Shown: positions 35,607 to 45,415 of the stretch, in pieces | Numbering within the stretch: the stretch's first letter is position 1 | Layout: every line of letters begins with the position of its first letter | NCBI RefSeq assembly: GCF_000698575.1 | Contig: NZ_JFHD01000003.1 | Location: forward strand, 310,001 to 374,000 | Reading direction: 5' to 3' | DNA length: 64,000 bases | From: Caballeronia zhejiangensis | GTDB lineage: Bacteria > Pseudomonadota > Gammaproteobacteria > Burkholderiales > Burkholderiaceae | Notes under the pieces: generated by a model | What the model was told of the DNA's origin: nothing | Database searches by the model: none | What the model saw: the letters and a program-made list of their open reading frames with translations, nothing else | Translations under genes and position numbers: made by a program

Positions 35607-36353
35607 TCAGCGCGCCTGAAATCCGCCATCGACCAACAGGCTCACGCCGCTGACCATGCTCGAATCGTCGGAAAGCAGATAGGCAATCGTGCGCGCGACT
35701 TCCACCGGCTCCACGAAGCGGTTCATCGGAATGCGCGCAAGCATCGGTTCGGATTTTGCGGGATCGCTCCACGCTCTTTCACCCATCGGGGTCATCGTGA
35801 CGGTCGGGAGCACCGCGTTCACGCGTATGCCGTGCGGGCCGAGCTCGTTGGCCATGACGCGCGTCATCGCGTCGAGTCCGCCTTTCGATGCGCAATACGA
35901 CGCGTGCAGCGCGAAGCCCACATTCGCCGACAGGCTCGATACGTTCACGATCGAACCGCCCGCGCCACGCGCGATCATGTTCTTCGCGCACTCTTGCGCG
36001 ACGATCATCGCTGCGCGCACGTTGACGTTCATCGTCAGATCGAAGGCTTCGACGGTCGTATCGAGAAACGGCTCCAACACCGCGATGCCCGCGTTGTTCA
36101 CGAGCAGATCGACGGGCTGAACGGCGCGCGCCGCTTCGCGTGCGGCGTCGGCATCGGCGAGATCGGCGGCAATGATCTCGCAACCCGTCTCCTTCTTCAG
36201 CAGATCGAGATCGGCTGCGCTGCGGCTCAATGCAATGACACGCGCGCCACGCTCGATCAGCAGATGAACCGTTGCATGACCGATGCCCTTGCCCGCCCCC
36301 GTGACGAGCACGGTCTTGCCCGCGAATTCGCGATTTCTGTCGATGGTCGTCAT
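35607..36353 (-). CDS. Short-chain dehydrogenase (L-xylulose reductase-like)
   Basis: A 248-aa SDR with TGAGKGIG (19-25), NNAG (87-89), Ser140, and the Tyr153-x3-Lys157 pair. The sequence FAGKTVLVTGAGKGIGHATV and LLVNNAGIAVLEPFLD resemble dicarbonyl/L-xylulose reductases, which interconvert a ketose and a polyol. It lies 10 bases after the SorC regulator gene and 41 bases before the zinc dehydrogenase, so both enzymes probably act in one polyol pathway. Confidence 0.82.
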   Translation of the reverse strand: MTTIDRNREFAGKTVLVTGAGKGIGHATVHLLIERGARVIALSRSAADLDLLKKETGCEIIAADLADADAAREAARAVQPVDLLVNNAGIAVLEPFLDTTVEAFDLTMNVNVRAAMIVAQECAKNMIARGAGGSIVNVSSLSANVGFALHASYCASKGGLDAMTRVMANELGPHGIRVNAVLPTVTMTPMGERAWSDPAKSEPMLARIPMNRFVEPVEVARTIAYLLSDDSSMVSGVSLLVDGGFQAR

Positions 36354-36363
36354 GGTGTCGTCT

Positions 36364-37344
36364 TCAGGGCTCGTCGCACAGGCGTCTTGCGGTGTCCTCG
36401 TCGGTCACGAGCACGGATGGATAACGCCCGCGCAATGCCGCGCGCGTGACATGAAATTTCTTCTTGCCGCCGCTCACGAGAATCACGCGTTTGATCTTGC
36501 GCAGGTCGTCCAGCGTGATCGCAACGGTGCGTCGATTCAACGGATGATCGATCAGCTCCCCGTCTTCATCCATGAAGTGGCCGAGCATGTCGCCGACCGC
36601 GCCCGCCTTCTGCAACGTGCGCAATTGCTCCGGATTGTCGATGCCGTATGTCACGACGAGCGATTCCGTCAGATCGCCGCACGTCAGCAAGGCGAGATCG
36701 GCACTGCGCGCGAGTTCATAGGTCTCGCGCACGGTTTCTTCCTGCAGGATCACGTCGCGCGCTTTCTGGCTGCTCACGTAGATCGGCGCGGCGAACAGAT
36801 AACTGTCGGCGCGGCAGATGTTCGCGAAGTCCGACACGATATCGAACGTATTGATACTCGGGCAATGCGACAGCCCGCCCTGCAGCGACACCGCCGACAC
36901 CGCGCCGTACGTGCGCTGCGGCAGCGCGCGCAACACGGCGCGGATCGTGCGGCCCCAGCCGAGGCCGATAGTTTGCCCTGCAACTATCTGCCTCGCGAAG
37001 TACGACGCCGCGCCGATGCCGAGCGCCGCATTGTTCGCCTCGTTGTTCGCGCCGCTCGGCACGACCACCGCGCATTCGAGGCCGAAGCGTTTCGCGAGCG
37101 CTTCTTCCAGCGCGACGCATGGCACGATCTTGCTATTGATCGTGATCTGCACGAGGCCGGACTCGCGGCTCGCCGCAAGCAGCCGGTTCACGCGCACGCG
37201 ATTGCTTCCGATCCGCTGCGCGATTTCCTGCTGCGTCAGATTGCCGACGTAGTAATGCCACGCGACGCGCGCCTGCAGTTCTTCTTCCGAATCGATGGAA
37301 TCGTCCGCTTCCGCGATGGCGATGGGCGGTGCGCTCTTGCTCAT
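36364..37344 (-). CDS. SorC-family sugar-binding transcriptional regulator
   Basis: A 326-aa regulator. The N-terminal helix-turn-helix (about 30-62: VAWHYYVGNLTQQEIAQRIG and SNRVRVNRLLAASRESG) is followed by the sugar-phosphate-isomerase-like effector domain (GLGWGRTIRAVLRALP, LQGGLSH). It sits inside the transporter/dehydrogenase operon and should respond to the polyol or its phosphate. The palindromes at 40651-40675, between the binding-protein gene and the divergent ATPase gene, are the obvious candidate operator. Confidence 0.88.
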   Translation of the reverse strand: MSKSAPPIAIAEADDSIDSEEELQARVAWHYYVGNLTQQEIAQRIGSNRVRVNRLLAASRESGLVQITINSKIVPCVALEEALAKRFGLECAVVVPSGANNEANNAALGIGAASYFARQIVAGQTIGLGWGRTIRAVLRALPQRTYGAVSAVSLQGGLSHCPSINTFDIVSDFANICRADSYLFAAPIYVSSQKARDVILQEETVRETYELARSADLALLTCGDLTESLVVTYGIDNPEQLRTLQKAGAVGDMLGHFMDEDGELIDHPLNRRTVAITLDDLRKIKRVILVSGGKKKFHVTRAALRGRYPSVLVTDEDTARRLCDEP

Positions 37345-37378
37345 GTTGTCCTGTTGTTCAATGAAAGGCCGCGCGATT

Positions 37379-38245
37379 TTATTTCACCGCGCCCATCGTG
37401 AGCCCTTGCACCAATCGCCCGGACACGGCCAGCGCGAACACGACCATGGGCAGCACGATCAGCGTGCCCGTCGCCATGATCTCGCCCCAGGGCAATTCAT
37501 AACCGCTCATGTAGCTCGTTGCCGCAACCGGCGAGGTAATCGCGTCGCTGCGCGTGAGCACGAGCGCATAGAGCAGATCGTTCCACGAGAAGATGAACGC
37601 GAAGATCGCCGATACGACGATGCCCGGCATCGCGAGCGGCAGATTGATGCGCCAGAACACGCGCCACGGCGATGCGCCATCGAGACGCGCGGCTTCGTCG
37701 AGCTCGACGGGAATGTTGCGGAACTGGTCCGTGCAGATCCATACGACGATGGGCAGCGAGAACGTCAGATACAGCAGGATCAGCACGATATGCGTATCGA
37801 CGAGATCGAGCTTCGTCGCGATCAGAAAGAACGGCACCGCGAGCACGACGGGGCTCACCATGCGGTTCGAGATGAACCAGAACCAGAGGTCTTCCTTGCC
37901 GCGAAATTCGTAGCGCGCGAGCGCATAAGCGGCTGGCGTGCCAAGCAGGATAGCGAGGACGGTCGTGCTGCTCGCGATGATGAGCGAGTTCAGCAAACTG
38001 CTCGCGACGTCATGTTCGAACAGTGCTGCCGAGTAGTGATGAAACGTCGGCGAGAACAGCCATTTCGGCGGATACGCGAGCGCATCGGCCTGACTCTTGA
38101 GGCTCGTCGTGACCATCCAGTAGAACGGAAACACCGACGACATGAACACTACGACGAGGCCCAGAAAGTGCCATACAGTAGCGCGTTTTCTTGCCGCGCG
38201 TGCGCGCTTTGCGCGTTGCGTGCCTTGCATGCCTATCGAACTCAC
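37379..38245 (-). CDS. CUT1-type carbohydrate ABC permease (MalG-like)
   Basis: A 288-aa inner-membrane permease with six membrane segments and the cytosolic EAA loop [21 protein letters not shown], which contacts the ATPase. The start is GTG at 38245, which overlaps the stop of the preceding permease gene (GTGA) and has GGGAGG four bases upstream; an ATG at 38230 is the alternative. The C-terminal GLTMGAVK is characteristic of MalG-like subunits. Confidence 0.88.
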   Translation of the reverse strand: MSSIGMQGTQRAKRARAARKRATVWHFLGLVVVFMSSVFPFYWMVTTSLKSQADALAYPPKWLFSPTFHHYSAALFEHDVASSLLNSLIIASSTTVLAILLGTPAAYALARYEFRGKEDLWFWFISNRMVSPVVLAVPFFLIATKLDLVDTHIVLILLYLTFSLPIVVWICTDQFRNIPVELDEAARLDGASPWRVFWRINLPLAMPGIVVSAIFAFIFSWNDLLYALVLTRSDAITSPVAATSYMSGYELPWGEIMATGTLIVLPMVVFALAVSGRLVQGLTMGAVK

Positions 38246-39171
38246 GCGGCCTCCCGATACACGAAGCGAATATAGAGACGCGACAGCACGATCGTCAGAA
38301 TGAGCAGGATGATCGCCTGTGCGGAAGCCATGCCCTGATCGAAGAGACGAAAGCCGACGCGCTGGATATAGACGCTGATGAATTCCGTCGCGGCGCCGGG
38401 CCCGCCGCGCGTCATCGTGAAGACGGCGTCGAACATCTTCAGCATATCGGCGGAACGAAGAATCAGAATCGCAGTGAGACCCGGAAGAAGATACGGACGC
38501 TGCAGGTGCCACAAAATCATGCTCCACTTCGGCGTTTCGAGGCGCGCTGCTTCTTCGGCTTCCTTCGGCACCATCGAAAGCCCGGCAAGCAGGATCAGCG
38601 CGCAGAAGGGCGTCCATTGCCAGATATCCATGATCATCACGGAGACGAACGCGAGCGTCGGGTCCGCAAGCCAGTCCTGCGGCGGAATGCCGATGAGACC
38701 TGTCAGATAGTTCGCCACGCCGAACTGCCGATTGAATATCAGGCGGCCGATGAGCCCGACCACCGCATACGTCGTCGCCATCGGAATGACGAGACTCACG
38801 CGCGCCGCCGCGCGCATCCACGGCAGCTCCGTGCGATGCAACAGCAGCGCTGCAAAGAGCCCGAGCGCGACTTCGATCGGCAAGGTCACGCACAGGAACA
38901 ATGCCGTGCGTCCGAGCGCTTCCCAGAAGGTCGGATCGGTCAGCGTCGCGATGTAGTTATCGACGCCGACGAACGGCGTGCCCGAGGCCAGGTCCGCGAG
39001 CTTGTATTGATGAAACGAGTTATAGAGCGCAAGCAGTAGCGGATAGATGCCGATGATCGCGAGCGCCGCGATCGCGGGTATCAGGAACCAGAAGGCGGGC
39101 GAACGCGGCAGGACGCCGAAGTAGCGCGCGGGCTTGCGCGGTCCGCGCGCATGCATTACAGGTGATGCCAT
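38242..39171 (-). CDS. CUT1-type carbohydrate ABC permease (MalF-like)
   Basis: A 309-aa permease with six membrane segments, [27 protein letters not shown] at the N-terminus and the EAA loop [22 protein letters not shown]. With its partner at 37379-38245 it forms the transmembrane channel of the polyol importer. GGAGG lies seven bases before the ATG; the binding-protein gene ends 28 bases upstream. Confidence 0.88.
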   Translation of the reverse strand: MASPVMHARGPRKPARYFGVLPRSPAFWFLIPAIAALAIIGIYPLLLALYNSFHQYKLADLASGTPFVGVDNYIATLTDPTFWEALGRTALFLCVTLPIEVALGLFAALLLHRTELPWMRAAARVSLVIPMATTYAVVGLIGRLIFNRQFGVANYLTGLIGIPPQDWLADPTLAFVSVMIMDIWQWTPFCALILLAGLSMVPKEAEEAARLETPKWSMILWHLQRPYLLPGLTAILILRSADMLKMFDAVFTMTRGGPGAATEFISVYIQRVGFRLFDQGMASAQAIILLILTIVLSRLYIRFVYREAA

Positions 39172-39199
39172 TCGATCGCCTCCGGTCCCGTGAACAGAA

Positions 39200-40570
39200 T
39201 TACTTCAGCAAAGGCTTCTTGCCGTCGTAATAGCCCGCTTTCTTCAGGATGTCCTCGGTCTTCTGACCGATGGTCTGCGCGCCCTCCTTCACCGTCACCT
39301 GGCCGAGCATCATCTTGCTGCCCCATTCGCCGATAACTTCTGAAATCGCCGGCCACTCCGGGAAGCGCGGACGATAATCCGGCACGCCGCCCTGCCACGA
39401 TTCGACCATCGGCTTCACGAACGGATACTTGTCCTGCACGGCCTTGTCCTCATAGATCGCCATGCGCGCCGGCACGCCGCCCGCTTCGAGATAAGGCTTC
39501 GCCATGGCTTCGGACGTGATCCATTGAATGAAGAGCCACGACGCGGCCTGCTTCTTCGCATTCGACTTCGCGTTCACTGCAAGCGAGAAGCCGCCGAGCG
39601 CGGGCTTAAGTCCGGCCGGTCCCTTCGGTTCGGTCGTGATCGCGAGACAGTTGCCGATCTTCGACTTGCTCGGATCGGTGAGCGTCGGATAGAACGCGGA
39701 CCATTCGGTAATCATCGCGACCTGTCCTTGCGCAAGCGCGTTGACCGCTTCGGCGTGATCGAAGTCGACGATGCCCGGCGGCATGTACTTCATCAGCTTC
39801 TGCCGATATTCGAGGCCCGCCTGCGATTGCGGCGACATCAGATTCGACTTGAAGTTCGCATCGAGAAGCGACCCGCCGTTCGGCCACAGCACGCGCATGA
39901 AGCTATCGGCCGACTGCGTTTCGCCTCGCCGCGATTGCAGCGCGAACGCGAACTTGTCGCCCTTCGTGAGCTTCGGCGCGTAGGTGTTGAGCAAGTCGTC
40001 CCAGGTCTTCGGCGGCTCGTCGAAGCCCGCGTCCTTCAACATGCACTTGTTGTAGAACATCAGGCCCGAGTAGTTATCGAACGGCAGGCCGTAGGTGACC
40101 TTGTCCCACGAGCCGAACGAATCGAGCAGGATCGGAAAGAAGCCCTTCAGGTTGAGATTCGGATCCGCGAGCTTCGGATCGTCGGTGAACTTCTTGATCG
40201 GCACGAGCCACTTGTTGCTCGCGAATTCGCCGATCCACACGACGTCCACGAGCACGATGTCCTGGTCGCCGCCGCCGACGAAGTTGAGCACTTCCTTTTC
40301 GCGCGTATTCTCATAGGGAATCACTTCCCAGCGCACCTTGATGCCCGTTTCCTTTTCGAACTGCGGAATGAGTTGCTGCGCGGCCTTGTAGCCGGGACGA
40401 TCGAGAAAGATGGCCTTGATCGTGGTGCCCGAATACGGCTGCGCCGCTTCCTTCAGAGTCCAGGCCTGCGCGTTCGATGTTGCGAACGCCGCGCTCGCCG
40501 TGAGGAGCGCGACTGCCGCGGCGTGTTTGATCGGACCGGCTTGCATGGCCGGAATGAAGCGCTTCTTCAT
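39200..40570 (-). CDS. Extracellular solute-binding protein of polyol ABC transporter
   Basis: A 456-aa periplasmic binding protein of the CUT1 (family 1) type with a signal peptide ending near residue 36 (NAQA). The start of the mature domain ([29 protein letters not shown]) and [18 protein letters not shown] are usual in sugar-alcohol binding proteins. AAGGAG lies before the ATG. First gene of the operon: binding protein, two permeases, SorC regulator, SDR, zinc dehydrogenase. The enzymes suggest a sugar alcohol as ligand. Confidence 0.88.
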   Translation of the reverse strand: MKKRFIPAMQAGPIKHAAAVALLTASAAFATSNAQAWTLKEAAQPYSGTTIKAIFLDRPGYKAAQQLIPQFEKETGIKVRWEVIPYENTREKEVLNFVGGGDQDIVLVDVVWIGEFASNKWLVPIKKFTDDPKLADPNLNLKGFFPILLDSFGSWDKVTYGLPFDNYSGLMFYNKCMLKDAGFDEPPKTWDDLLNTYAPKLTKGDKFAFALQSRRGETQSADSFMRVLWPNGGSLLDANFKSNLMSPQSQAGLEYRQKLMKYMPPGIVDFDHAEAVNALAQGQVAMITEWSAFYPTLTDPSKSKIGNCLAITTEPKGPAGLKPALGGFSLAVNAKSNAKKQAASWLFIQWITSEAMAKPYLEAGGVPARMAIYEDKAVQDKYPFVKPMVESWQGGVPDYRPRFPEWPAISEVIGEWGSKMMLGQVTVKEGAQTIGQKTEDILKKAGYYDGKKPLLK

Positions 40571-40650
40571 GCCTGTCTCCTTGGTATTTTTCGAGCGGAT
40601 ACGGCTTCTCTGGTGCGTTCCTTCGTGATCCCTGGTGCGCGTCGTTTCAC

Positions 40651-40675
40651 TTGTAATTTCGGTTTTACAATTGTA
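40651..40675. promoter_or_regulatory. Overlapping palindromes, candidate SorC operator
   Basis: TTGTAA (40651-40656) and TTACAA (40665-40670) are perfect inverted half-sites eight bases apart. TACAATTGTA (40666-40675) is a second perfect palindrome sharing the middle half-site. They lie in the 190-base gap between the divergent ABC genes, in unusually AT-rich sequence. Confidence 0.5.
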
Positions 40676-40760
40676 TATTTTGGCGCGAACAGCTTGTCAA
40701 GAACAAATTCGACGACGCATCGGATGCTGCGCTGCCGCAGCAGCAAACGGGAGACAACGC

Positions 40761-41882
40761 ATGAGCGCAGTTCATTTGCAGCAGATCGGCAAGGCATTCG
40801 CTGGCGTCGACGTGCTGAAGGGCGTCGACATAGAAGTGACCGATCGCGAGTTCATGGTTTTCGTCGGTCCTTCGGGATGCGGAAAGTCGACCTTGCTTCG
40901 CACCATCGCCGGACTCGAACGCTGCGACTCAGGGCAAGTACTGATTGGCGGCGAGGACGTCACCGAACTCGAGCCTTCGCAACGCGGCGTCGCGATGGTG
41001 TTTCAGTCGTATGCGCTTTATCCGCACATGTCGGTGTACGAGAACATCGCGTTCGGTTTGCGCATGCTCAAGTTGCCCGAAGCGCAGATCAAGGAACGCG
41101 TGCATCGCGCGGCCGAGATCTTGCAGATCGGCCAGTTGCTCGAACGGCGTCCGCGCGCGCTGTCGGGCGGGCAGCGTCAGCGCGTGGCGATCGGCCGGTC
41201 CATCGTACGCGAGCCGAAAGTCTTTCTCTTCGACGAGCCGCTCTCCAATCTCGACGCCGCATTGCGCGTGCAGATGCGCCTCGAACTCATCAAGCTGCAC
41301 AAGCAGCTCAATGCGACGATGATCTACGTCACGCACGATCAGACCGAAGCGATGACGATGGCCGATCGCATCGTCGTGCTGAATCATGGACGCGTCGAAC
41401 AGATCGGCTCGCCGCTGGAGCTGTATCGCACGCCGCACAATCGCTTCGTCGCGGGTTTCATCGGCTCGCCGAAAATGAACTTCATGGATGTGCGCGTGAT
41501 GCGCGTGGATGCTATGGGCGTCACCATCGAATTGCCGGGCGGCGAGTCGTTGACGCTGCCGTTCGCGGCTTCGTCCGTGCACGCGGGCGAGACGCTTACG
41601 CTTGGCATCCGGCCCGAGCATTTCGTCGAATCGGGCGGCGGCGATATCGACAGCGGCCTTGCAGGCGAAGTCATGGTGATCGAGCATCTCGGCGGCGAGA
41701 CGCTGCTGCATGTCCGTTTGCCGAACGAACTCGTGATTCAGGTGAAAGGCTCGGGCGAATCGACGGCCGTCGAAGGACAGCGCCTGAACGCGGGCTTCAG
41801 CATTCGCCATGTGCATCTGTTCCGCGAGGATGGCAGCGCGCTGGAACGCATGCGCCCTGTCGCCGAAACCGCGACCGCCTGA
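40761..41882 (+). CDS. ABC transporter ATP-binding protein (UgpC/MalK type)
   Basis: A 373-aa ATPase with Walker A GPSGCGKST (36-44), Q-loop VFQSYALYPHM, signature LSGGQRQRVAIGRS, Walker B VFLFDEPLSNLD and H-loop THDQTEA, followed by the C-terminal regulatory OB-fold domain of MalK/UgpC proteins. It energises the polyol importer encoded on the opposite strand and starts about 190 bases from that operon. GGGAG lies before the ATG. Confidence 0.9.
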   Translation: MSAVHLQQIGKAFAGVDVLKGVDIEVTDREFMVFVGPSGCGKSTLLRTIAGLERCDSGQVLIGGEDVTELEPSQRGVAMVFQSYALYPHMSVYENIAFGLRMLKLPEAQIKERVHRAAEILQIGQLLERRPRALSGGQRQRVAIGRSIVREPKVFLFDEPLSNLDAALRVQMRLELIKLHKQLNATMIYVTHDQTEAMTMADRIVVLNHGRVEQIGSPLELYRTPHNRFVAGFIGSPKMNFMDVRVMRVDAMGVTIELPGGESLTLPFAASSVHAGETLTLGIRPEHFVESGGGDIDSGLAGEVMVIEHLGGETLLHVRLPNELVIQVKGSGESTAVEGQRLNAGFSIRHVHLFREDGSALERMRPVAETATA

Positions 41883-42205
41883 CGGTCGACGTCGCGGAAA
41901 GACTGTCGTAAGCGAAGACAGCGGCATACCCATGCTCATCGACCGGCGGTCGCCTGTGCGGAAGCGCCGCGTGTCCCATTTTTGGTGCGCGCCGCCGTTC
42001 GCAGCGATCATTTTCCCGGCGCCGGCACTAGTCGGGATTACAAATGTTCCGGAATCGCTATATACAAAACTGCAAAACGCCATGCCGATGCAGCGCAATA
42101 TGTGCTTGCGTTATGTGCGCCAGCCCACACAGACCATCACGCGTTACGGTTGCGTACGTGACTAGGGATGGCTGAACGATGCGTCCACACGCAAGCGCAA
42201 ACGCT

Positions 42206-42237
42206 CCCCTTAAGAGGCAAACGTTGTCTCCAAGGGG
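42206..42237. promoter_or_regulatory. Interrupted palindrome upstream of the EAL gene
   Basis: CCCCTT (42206-42211) and AAGGGG (42232-42237) flank GAG...CTC, giving a nested inverted repeat. At about 45 bases upstream of the sigma-54-like element it could be an activator site; a weak hairpin is the alternative. Confidence 0.35.
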
Positions 42238-42281
42238 CTCACCGAATTTACTTGGATTGGACGACGCGCGATCATAGTTTC

Positions 42282-42297
42282 TGGCACGACTCGTGCA
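42282..42297 (+). promoter_or_regulatory. Candidate sigma-54 (-24/-12) promoter
   Basis: TGGCACGACTCGTGCA has GG and GC dinucleotides separated by exactly 10 bases and differs at one position from the TGGCACG-N4-TTGCA consensus. It ends 37 bases before the ATG of the EAL-domain gene. Confidence 0.45.
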
Positions 42298-42334
42298 ACC
42301 GCTTCCACGACCAACTGGGAGGGATGGCTAGAGC

Positions 42335-43204
42335 ATGAAAAGAACGACACACGGCTCGCCTGTCGCGAAAGCCGCGCCGGAGTCAGATCATGCATTCAGG
42401 CATCGCATACTCGAAGGCCTAAAGGCCGGAGAATTCTGCATCGCCTATCAGGGAATCTACCGAGTCCACGGCGGCGAACTCGCGCAAATGGAAGCGCTCA
42501 TTCGCTGGCGTCATCCGGAATACGGCGTATTGCTGCCAGGCGCATTCAGCGAGGCGTTCAAGGACGCCGACATCATGCGCGAACTGACATGGTTCGTGCT
42601 GGACGCGGTCGCGTCCGAAATTGGCGAGTGGCGCGAAAGTGGCGGCGCACACTATTCGGTCGCCGTGAACGTCCCGCCATCGGTCGCGGCGTTGCCGGGC
42701 TTCGCCGAGCGGATGGAATCGATTTGCCGCGCGCACGACATCACGCCCGATTGCATCGAACTCGAACTGCTGGAAAGCGAGGATCTCGCGCGCATGCCGG
42801 CGATGCGCAAGGTCGTGCGGCGTCTCAAGAACAAGGGCGTGAGCGTCGCGATGGACGATTTCGGCACCGGCTATTCATGTCTCGCCGCGCTCGGACCGAT
42901 CGACTTCGGCACCGTCAAGATCGCGAAGGAACTGCTCGCCGAAGCGCCGCGCTGCCCGAACGCGTGTCTGGTCTTTTCGTCGGTGCTCACGCTTCTTACG
43001 CGGCTGAAGGTGGCGATCGTCGTCGAAGGTGTGGAAACGGCCGCGCAGGCGCAATGGATTGCGCAGTGGCCGCACGTGCTCGCGCAGGGTTTCTTTCTCG
43101 CGCGACCCGCGTTCGGCATCGGTAATGTGCCGGGCGCGCTCATCGGCCGGCCGGGGACGCGGCGCAAAGAACAGCAGACCATTCGGCTCGCGGATGCAGC
43201 ATGA
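42335..43204 (+). CDS. EAL-domain cyclic-di-GMP phosphodiesterase
   Basis: A 289-aa cytosolic single-domain protein that would hydrolyse c-di-GMP. Conserved pieces are MEALIRWRHP (EAL motif), NVPPS, LELLESEDL, DDFGTGYS, the Lys of VKIAKELL, EGVET and QGFFLARP. The usual LKID reads VKIA, losing one Asp, while the other metal and catalytic positions remain, so activity is likely but not certain. No sensor domain is attached. It is monocistronic, with a possible sigma-54 promoter upstream and a strong terminator after. Confidence 0.87.
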   Translation: MKRTTHGSPVAKAAPESDHAFRHRILEGLKAGEFCIAYQGIYRVHGGELAQMEALIRWRHPEYGVLLPGAFSEAFKDADIMRELTWFVLDAVASEIGEWRESGGAHYSVAVNVPPSVAALPGFAERMESICRAHDITPDCIELELLESEDLARMPAMRKVVRRLKNKGVSVAMDDFGTGYSCLAALGPIDFGTVKIAKELLAEAPRCPNACLVFSSVLTLLTRLKVAIVVEGVETAAQAQWIAQWPHVLAQGFFLARPAFGIGNVPGALIGRPGTRRKEQQTIRLADAA

Positions 43205-43247
43205 GGAACTGAAGCGTTTCTGGCAGCCCTCGTAAAAGCCAGGACTT

Positions 43248-43278
43248 CGCCGACGCGTGCATGCGTCGGCGTTTTTTT
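43248..43278 (+). terminator. Rho-independent terminator
   Basis: CGCCGACGC-GTGCAT-GCGTCGGCG is a perfect 9-base stem followed by seven T. It lies 44 bases after the EAL gene stop and directly before the end of the convergent M60-like gene. Confidence 0.92.
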
Positions 43279-43281
43279 GCC

Positions 43282-45189
43282 TTAAATCCGCGTGCGCGTC
43301 AAATCGGTCTTCGGCGCGCTCAGCTTCAGCCCGGCAATCGCCGCACGCGTGCCAGCATCGACCGGCAGTCCCCATCGCTCGAAGAAATCCGTCAGATCGA
43401 GATTGGCCGCCATGCACGCACGCAGCACGAAGCGTTGCACTTCGTTCTGGTCGCCGCCTTCATCCTCCGTCAGCGGATGCCGCCGATACAGCTTGTGCAG
43501 CCGCGCATAGAAGCCGTTGCCGAGTGCGCGGCGCAACTGCTCGTACATGACGAGCCTGATCCAGAGCGCTTCCGATGGCATCGGAAACGACGCATCGTCG
43601 AGAAAATTGCGTGACGGCTGCGCGAAATACTGCGCCGCGAGATCGATGCGATTCTTCTTGCCGCGCGCATCGACGACTTGCAGCAGCGGCGAAGGCATCG
43701 GCGTGCCGAGGCGTTCCAGCGCATGCAGCGAATAGACGTTCACCGTCGTCTCCGTCACGCCCGGCCATGTCCAGTCCCATTGCTGATACATGTGTCCCAT
43801 CTCGTGCCATACGCCCCATTCGTCGGCTTTCGCGGGCTTGAGCAAGGTCTCGGCCGCGCTATTGAGCGGCAGGCCGATCATGTAGTACGTCGCGTAGAGA
43901 TACGTGTTCTGCAACTCGGCGTGGGTCGAAATCGCGTCCTGCACGAAATGCACGCGCAACGGCGACGGCGCATCGAGTGCTTCCGTGCCATCGAGTCCGG
44001 ACAGTTCGTCGTGATAGCCCATGATGCGCTCGACATAATCGAGCAATGCGGCCGGATCCGCTGCGCCCGACTTGTCGTACATGGCGCGCGCGACGGTGAA
44101 CATCGTGCGCTTGCCGACCATCTCGACGAGCGGCGCATCCGCATGACGCTGCAGCATCGCGCGCCATTCGGCGGGCGTCGTCGCACCTTCGACATAGAAC
44201 GGCACCGGCTTGCCGCCTTCGCGCACGATGACATCGATCGACGTACGTGGCCGCTCGTTGTATCCGCTGTCGATGTATTCGAAGTAGAGCAAGCCATCGC
44301 GCGATGCGACGAACGCGTTGCGTCCTTCGGTCGCGAGGATCGTTTGCGGATCGCCCGCGGCTTGCCGCCGATAGAAGCCGTTCTTGTTGCCGACCATGAC
44401 GATGAGGCCATCGGGACCATCGTCGGCGAGACCGTTCACATCGATCACGACGGTTTCGCCCTTCGACACATACAGCCCCGACGGATGATAGTCAGTCCAG
44501 CGAAAACCGCCGAGCCGTTCGGCCTCGATCGCATCGGGTGCATACGCGCTCAAGTGATAGCGCCTGCCGATGTTGTCGTAAGTCGAGCGCGCCGAAGCAT
44601 CGAGCGTGCGATACGCATGATCGCCGCCATCGCTTCCGGTCTTGTACAGACGCCACTGTCCGGCCTGCGCACTGACTTCGACGGACGCACCGTCGCGCAA
44701 CGCATGATGCCCGACGACGAGTCCCGTCTTCGTGCCGGTGGCCGCGATGGTCACGACGTTCGCATCGGCTTCGATGCTCCAGTTCTGCCGCGCATCGCCC
44801 GATGGCGCTTCGAGCTCGACACGCGCGCCGAGCGTCACGTAACGTCCATATAGCTTCGAGTAAAGACGAAAGCCGCTGCCTTCCTTGTCGATGGTCCAGA
44901 TCTGGCTCGCGGCGCGTTCGGGCGTCCACTCGGACTGCACGAGCGCGATCGTGCCATCGCGTTGCACTTGCGCGGTCAGCGCCTTGAAAGTTGCATTCGA
45001 AACGATATAGAAGTCGCCTTCCTCGACTTTCGCGCCTGCGCCGTAAGGCACCTGCATCGCCCCGGTCTTCGATGCGAAACGCGATACCCGCACCGCGTCG
45101 TGCGGATAAAACGTCACGGGCGCGTAGTAGCGCGATGCCGCGTGTGCGTCGCACAGGGCGAAGATCAACAGCCATGACCGCCATCGCAT
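43282..45189 (-). CDS. M60-like zinc metallopeptidase with N-terminal lectin-like region
   Basis: A 635-aa exported protein (signal peptide 1-18). Residues about 30-185 resemble a beta-trefoil with repeated W/Y-centred units (QIWTIDKEGSGFRLYSKL, GRYVTLGA, GQWRLYK). Residues about 210-600 carry an M60/enhancin-like domain: the WTDYHPSGLYVSKGE region, then His462-Glu463-Met-Gly-His466 and Glu480, matching the HExxH-x-E zinc signature. M60-like enzymes cut mucins and other glycoproteins, often helped by carbohydrate-binding domains. GGAGG lies six bases before the ATG. It stands alone. Confidence 0.85.
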   Translation of the reverse strand: MRWRSWLLIFALCDAHAASRYYAPVTFYPHDAVRVSRFASKTGAMQVPYGAGAKVEEGDFYIVSNATFKALTAQVQRDGTIALVQSEWTPERAASQIWTIDKEGSGFRLYSKLYGRYVTLGARVELEAPSGDARQNWSIEADANVVTIAATGTKTGLVVGHHALRDGASVEVSAQAGQWRLYKTGSDGGDHAYRTLDASARSTYDNIGRRYHLSAYAPDAIEAERLGGFRWTDYHPSGLYVSKGETVVIDVNGLADDGPDGLIVMVGNKNGFYRRQAAGDPQTILATEGRNAFVASRDGLLYFEYIDSGYNERPRTSIDVIVREGGKPVPFYVEGATTPAEWRAMLQRHADAPLVEMVGKRTMFTVARAMYDKSGAADPAALLDYVERIMGYHDELSGLDGTEALDAPSPLRVHFVQDAISTHAELQNTYLYATYYMIGLPLNSAAETLLKPAKADEWGVWHEMGHMYQQWDWTWPGVTETTVNVYSLHALERLGTPMPSPLLQVVDARGKKNRIDLAAQYFAQPSRNFLDDASFPMPSEALWIRLVMYEQLRRALGNGFYARLHKLYRRHPLTEDEGGDQNEVQRFVLRACMAANLDLTDFFERWGLPVDAGTRAAIAGLKLSAPKTDLTRTRI

Positions 45190-45415
45190 GCGTGGCCTCC
45201 CCGATACATCGGCCGTATTCCGGCTCTTCGTCGCATATCTGGAACTTGCGCCTGATGCCGAGATACTGCCGTATCCCGCCGTCGGCGTCGAGCCCGGACA
45301 TCACGCGATTGCCGCATCATGCGTCGCGCGCTTTGCGATCAACGCGATCTCGTCGTATCGACTGCCTTAATGACGCGGATGGCGTTTTCCGCGTCGTCCC
45401 GGAACAAGCGTCCGA

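Larger units (their letters stand above)
41883..42334. other. Non-coding gap upstream of the EAL gene
   Basis: About 450 bases with no convincing coding frame. Two structures stand out near its right end: the interrupted palindrome at 42206-42237 and the sigma-54-like element at 42282-42297, both listed separately. Confidence 0.5.

Noticed and set aside
38246..38893. N-terminal extension of the MalG-like permease frame
   Set aside because: It lies inside the MalF-like permease gene in another phase; the GTG at 38245 with GGGAGG explains the start.
41872..41888. CGACCG-CCTGA-CGGTCG hairpin at the ABC ATPase stop codon
   Set aside because: Short stem overlapping the stop codon, no U-tract; probably chance in GC-rich sequence.
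39524..41911. 795-aa open frame across the ABC divergent region
   Set aside because: It is antisense to the binding-protein gene and out of phase with the ATPase gene; no family motifs.
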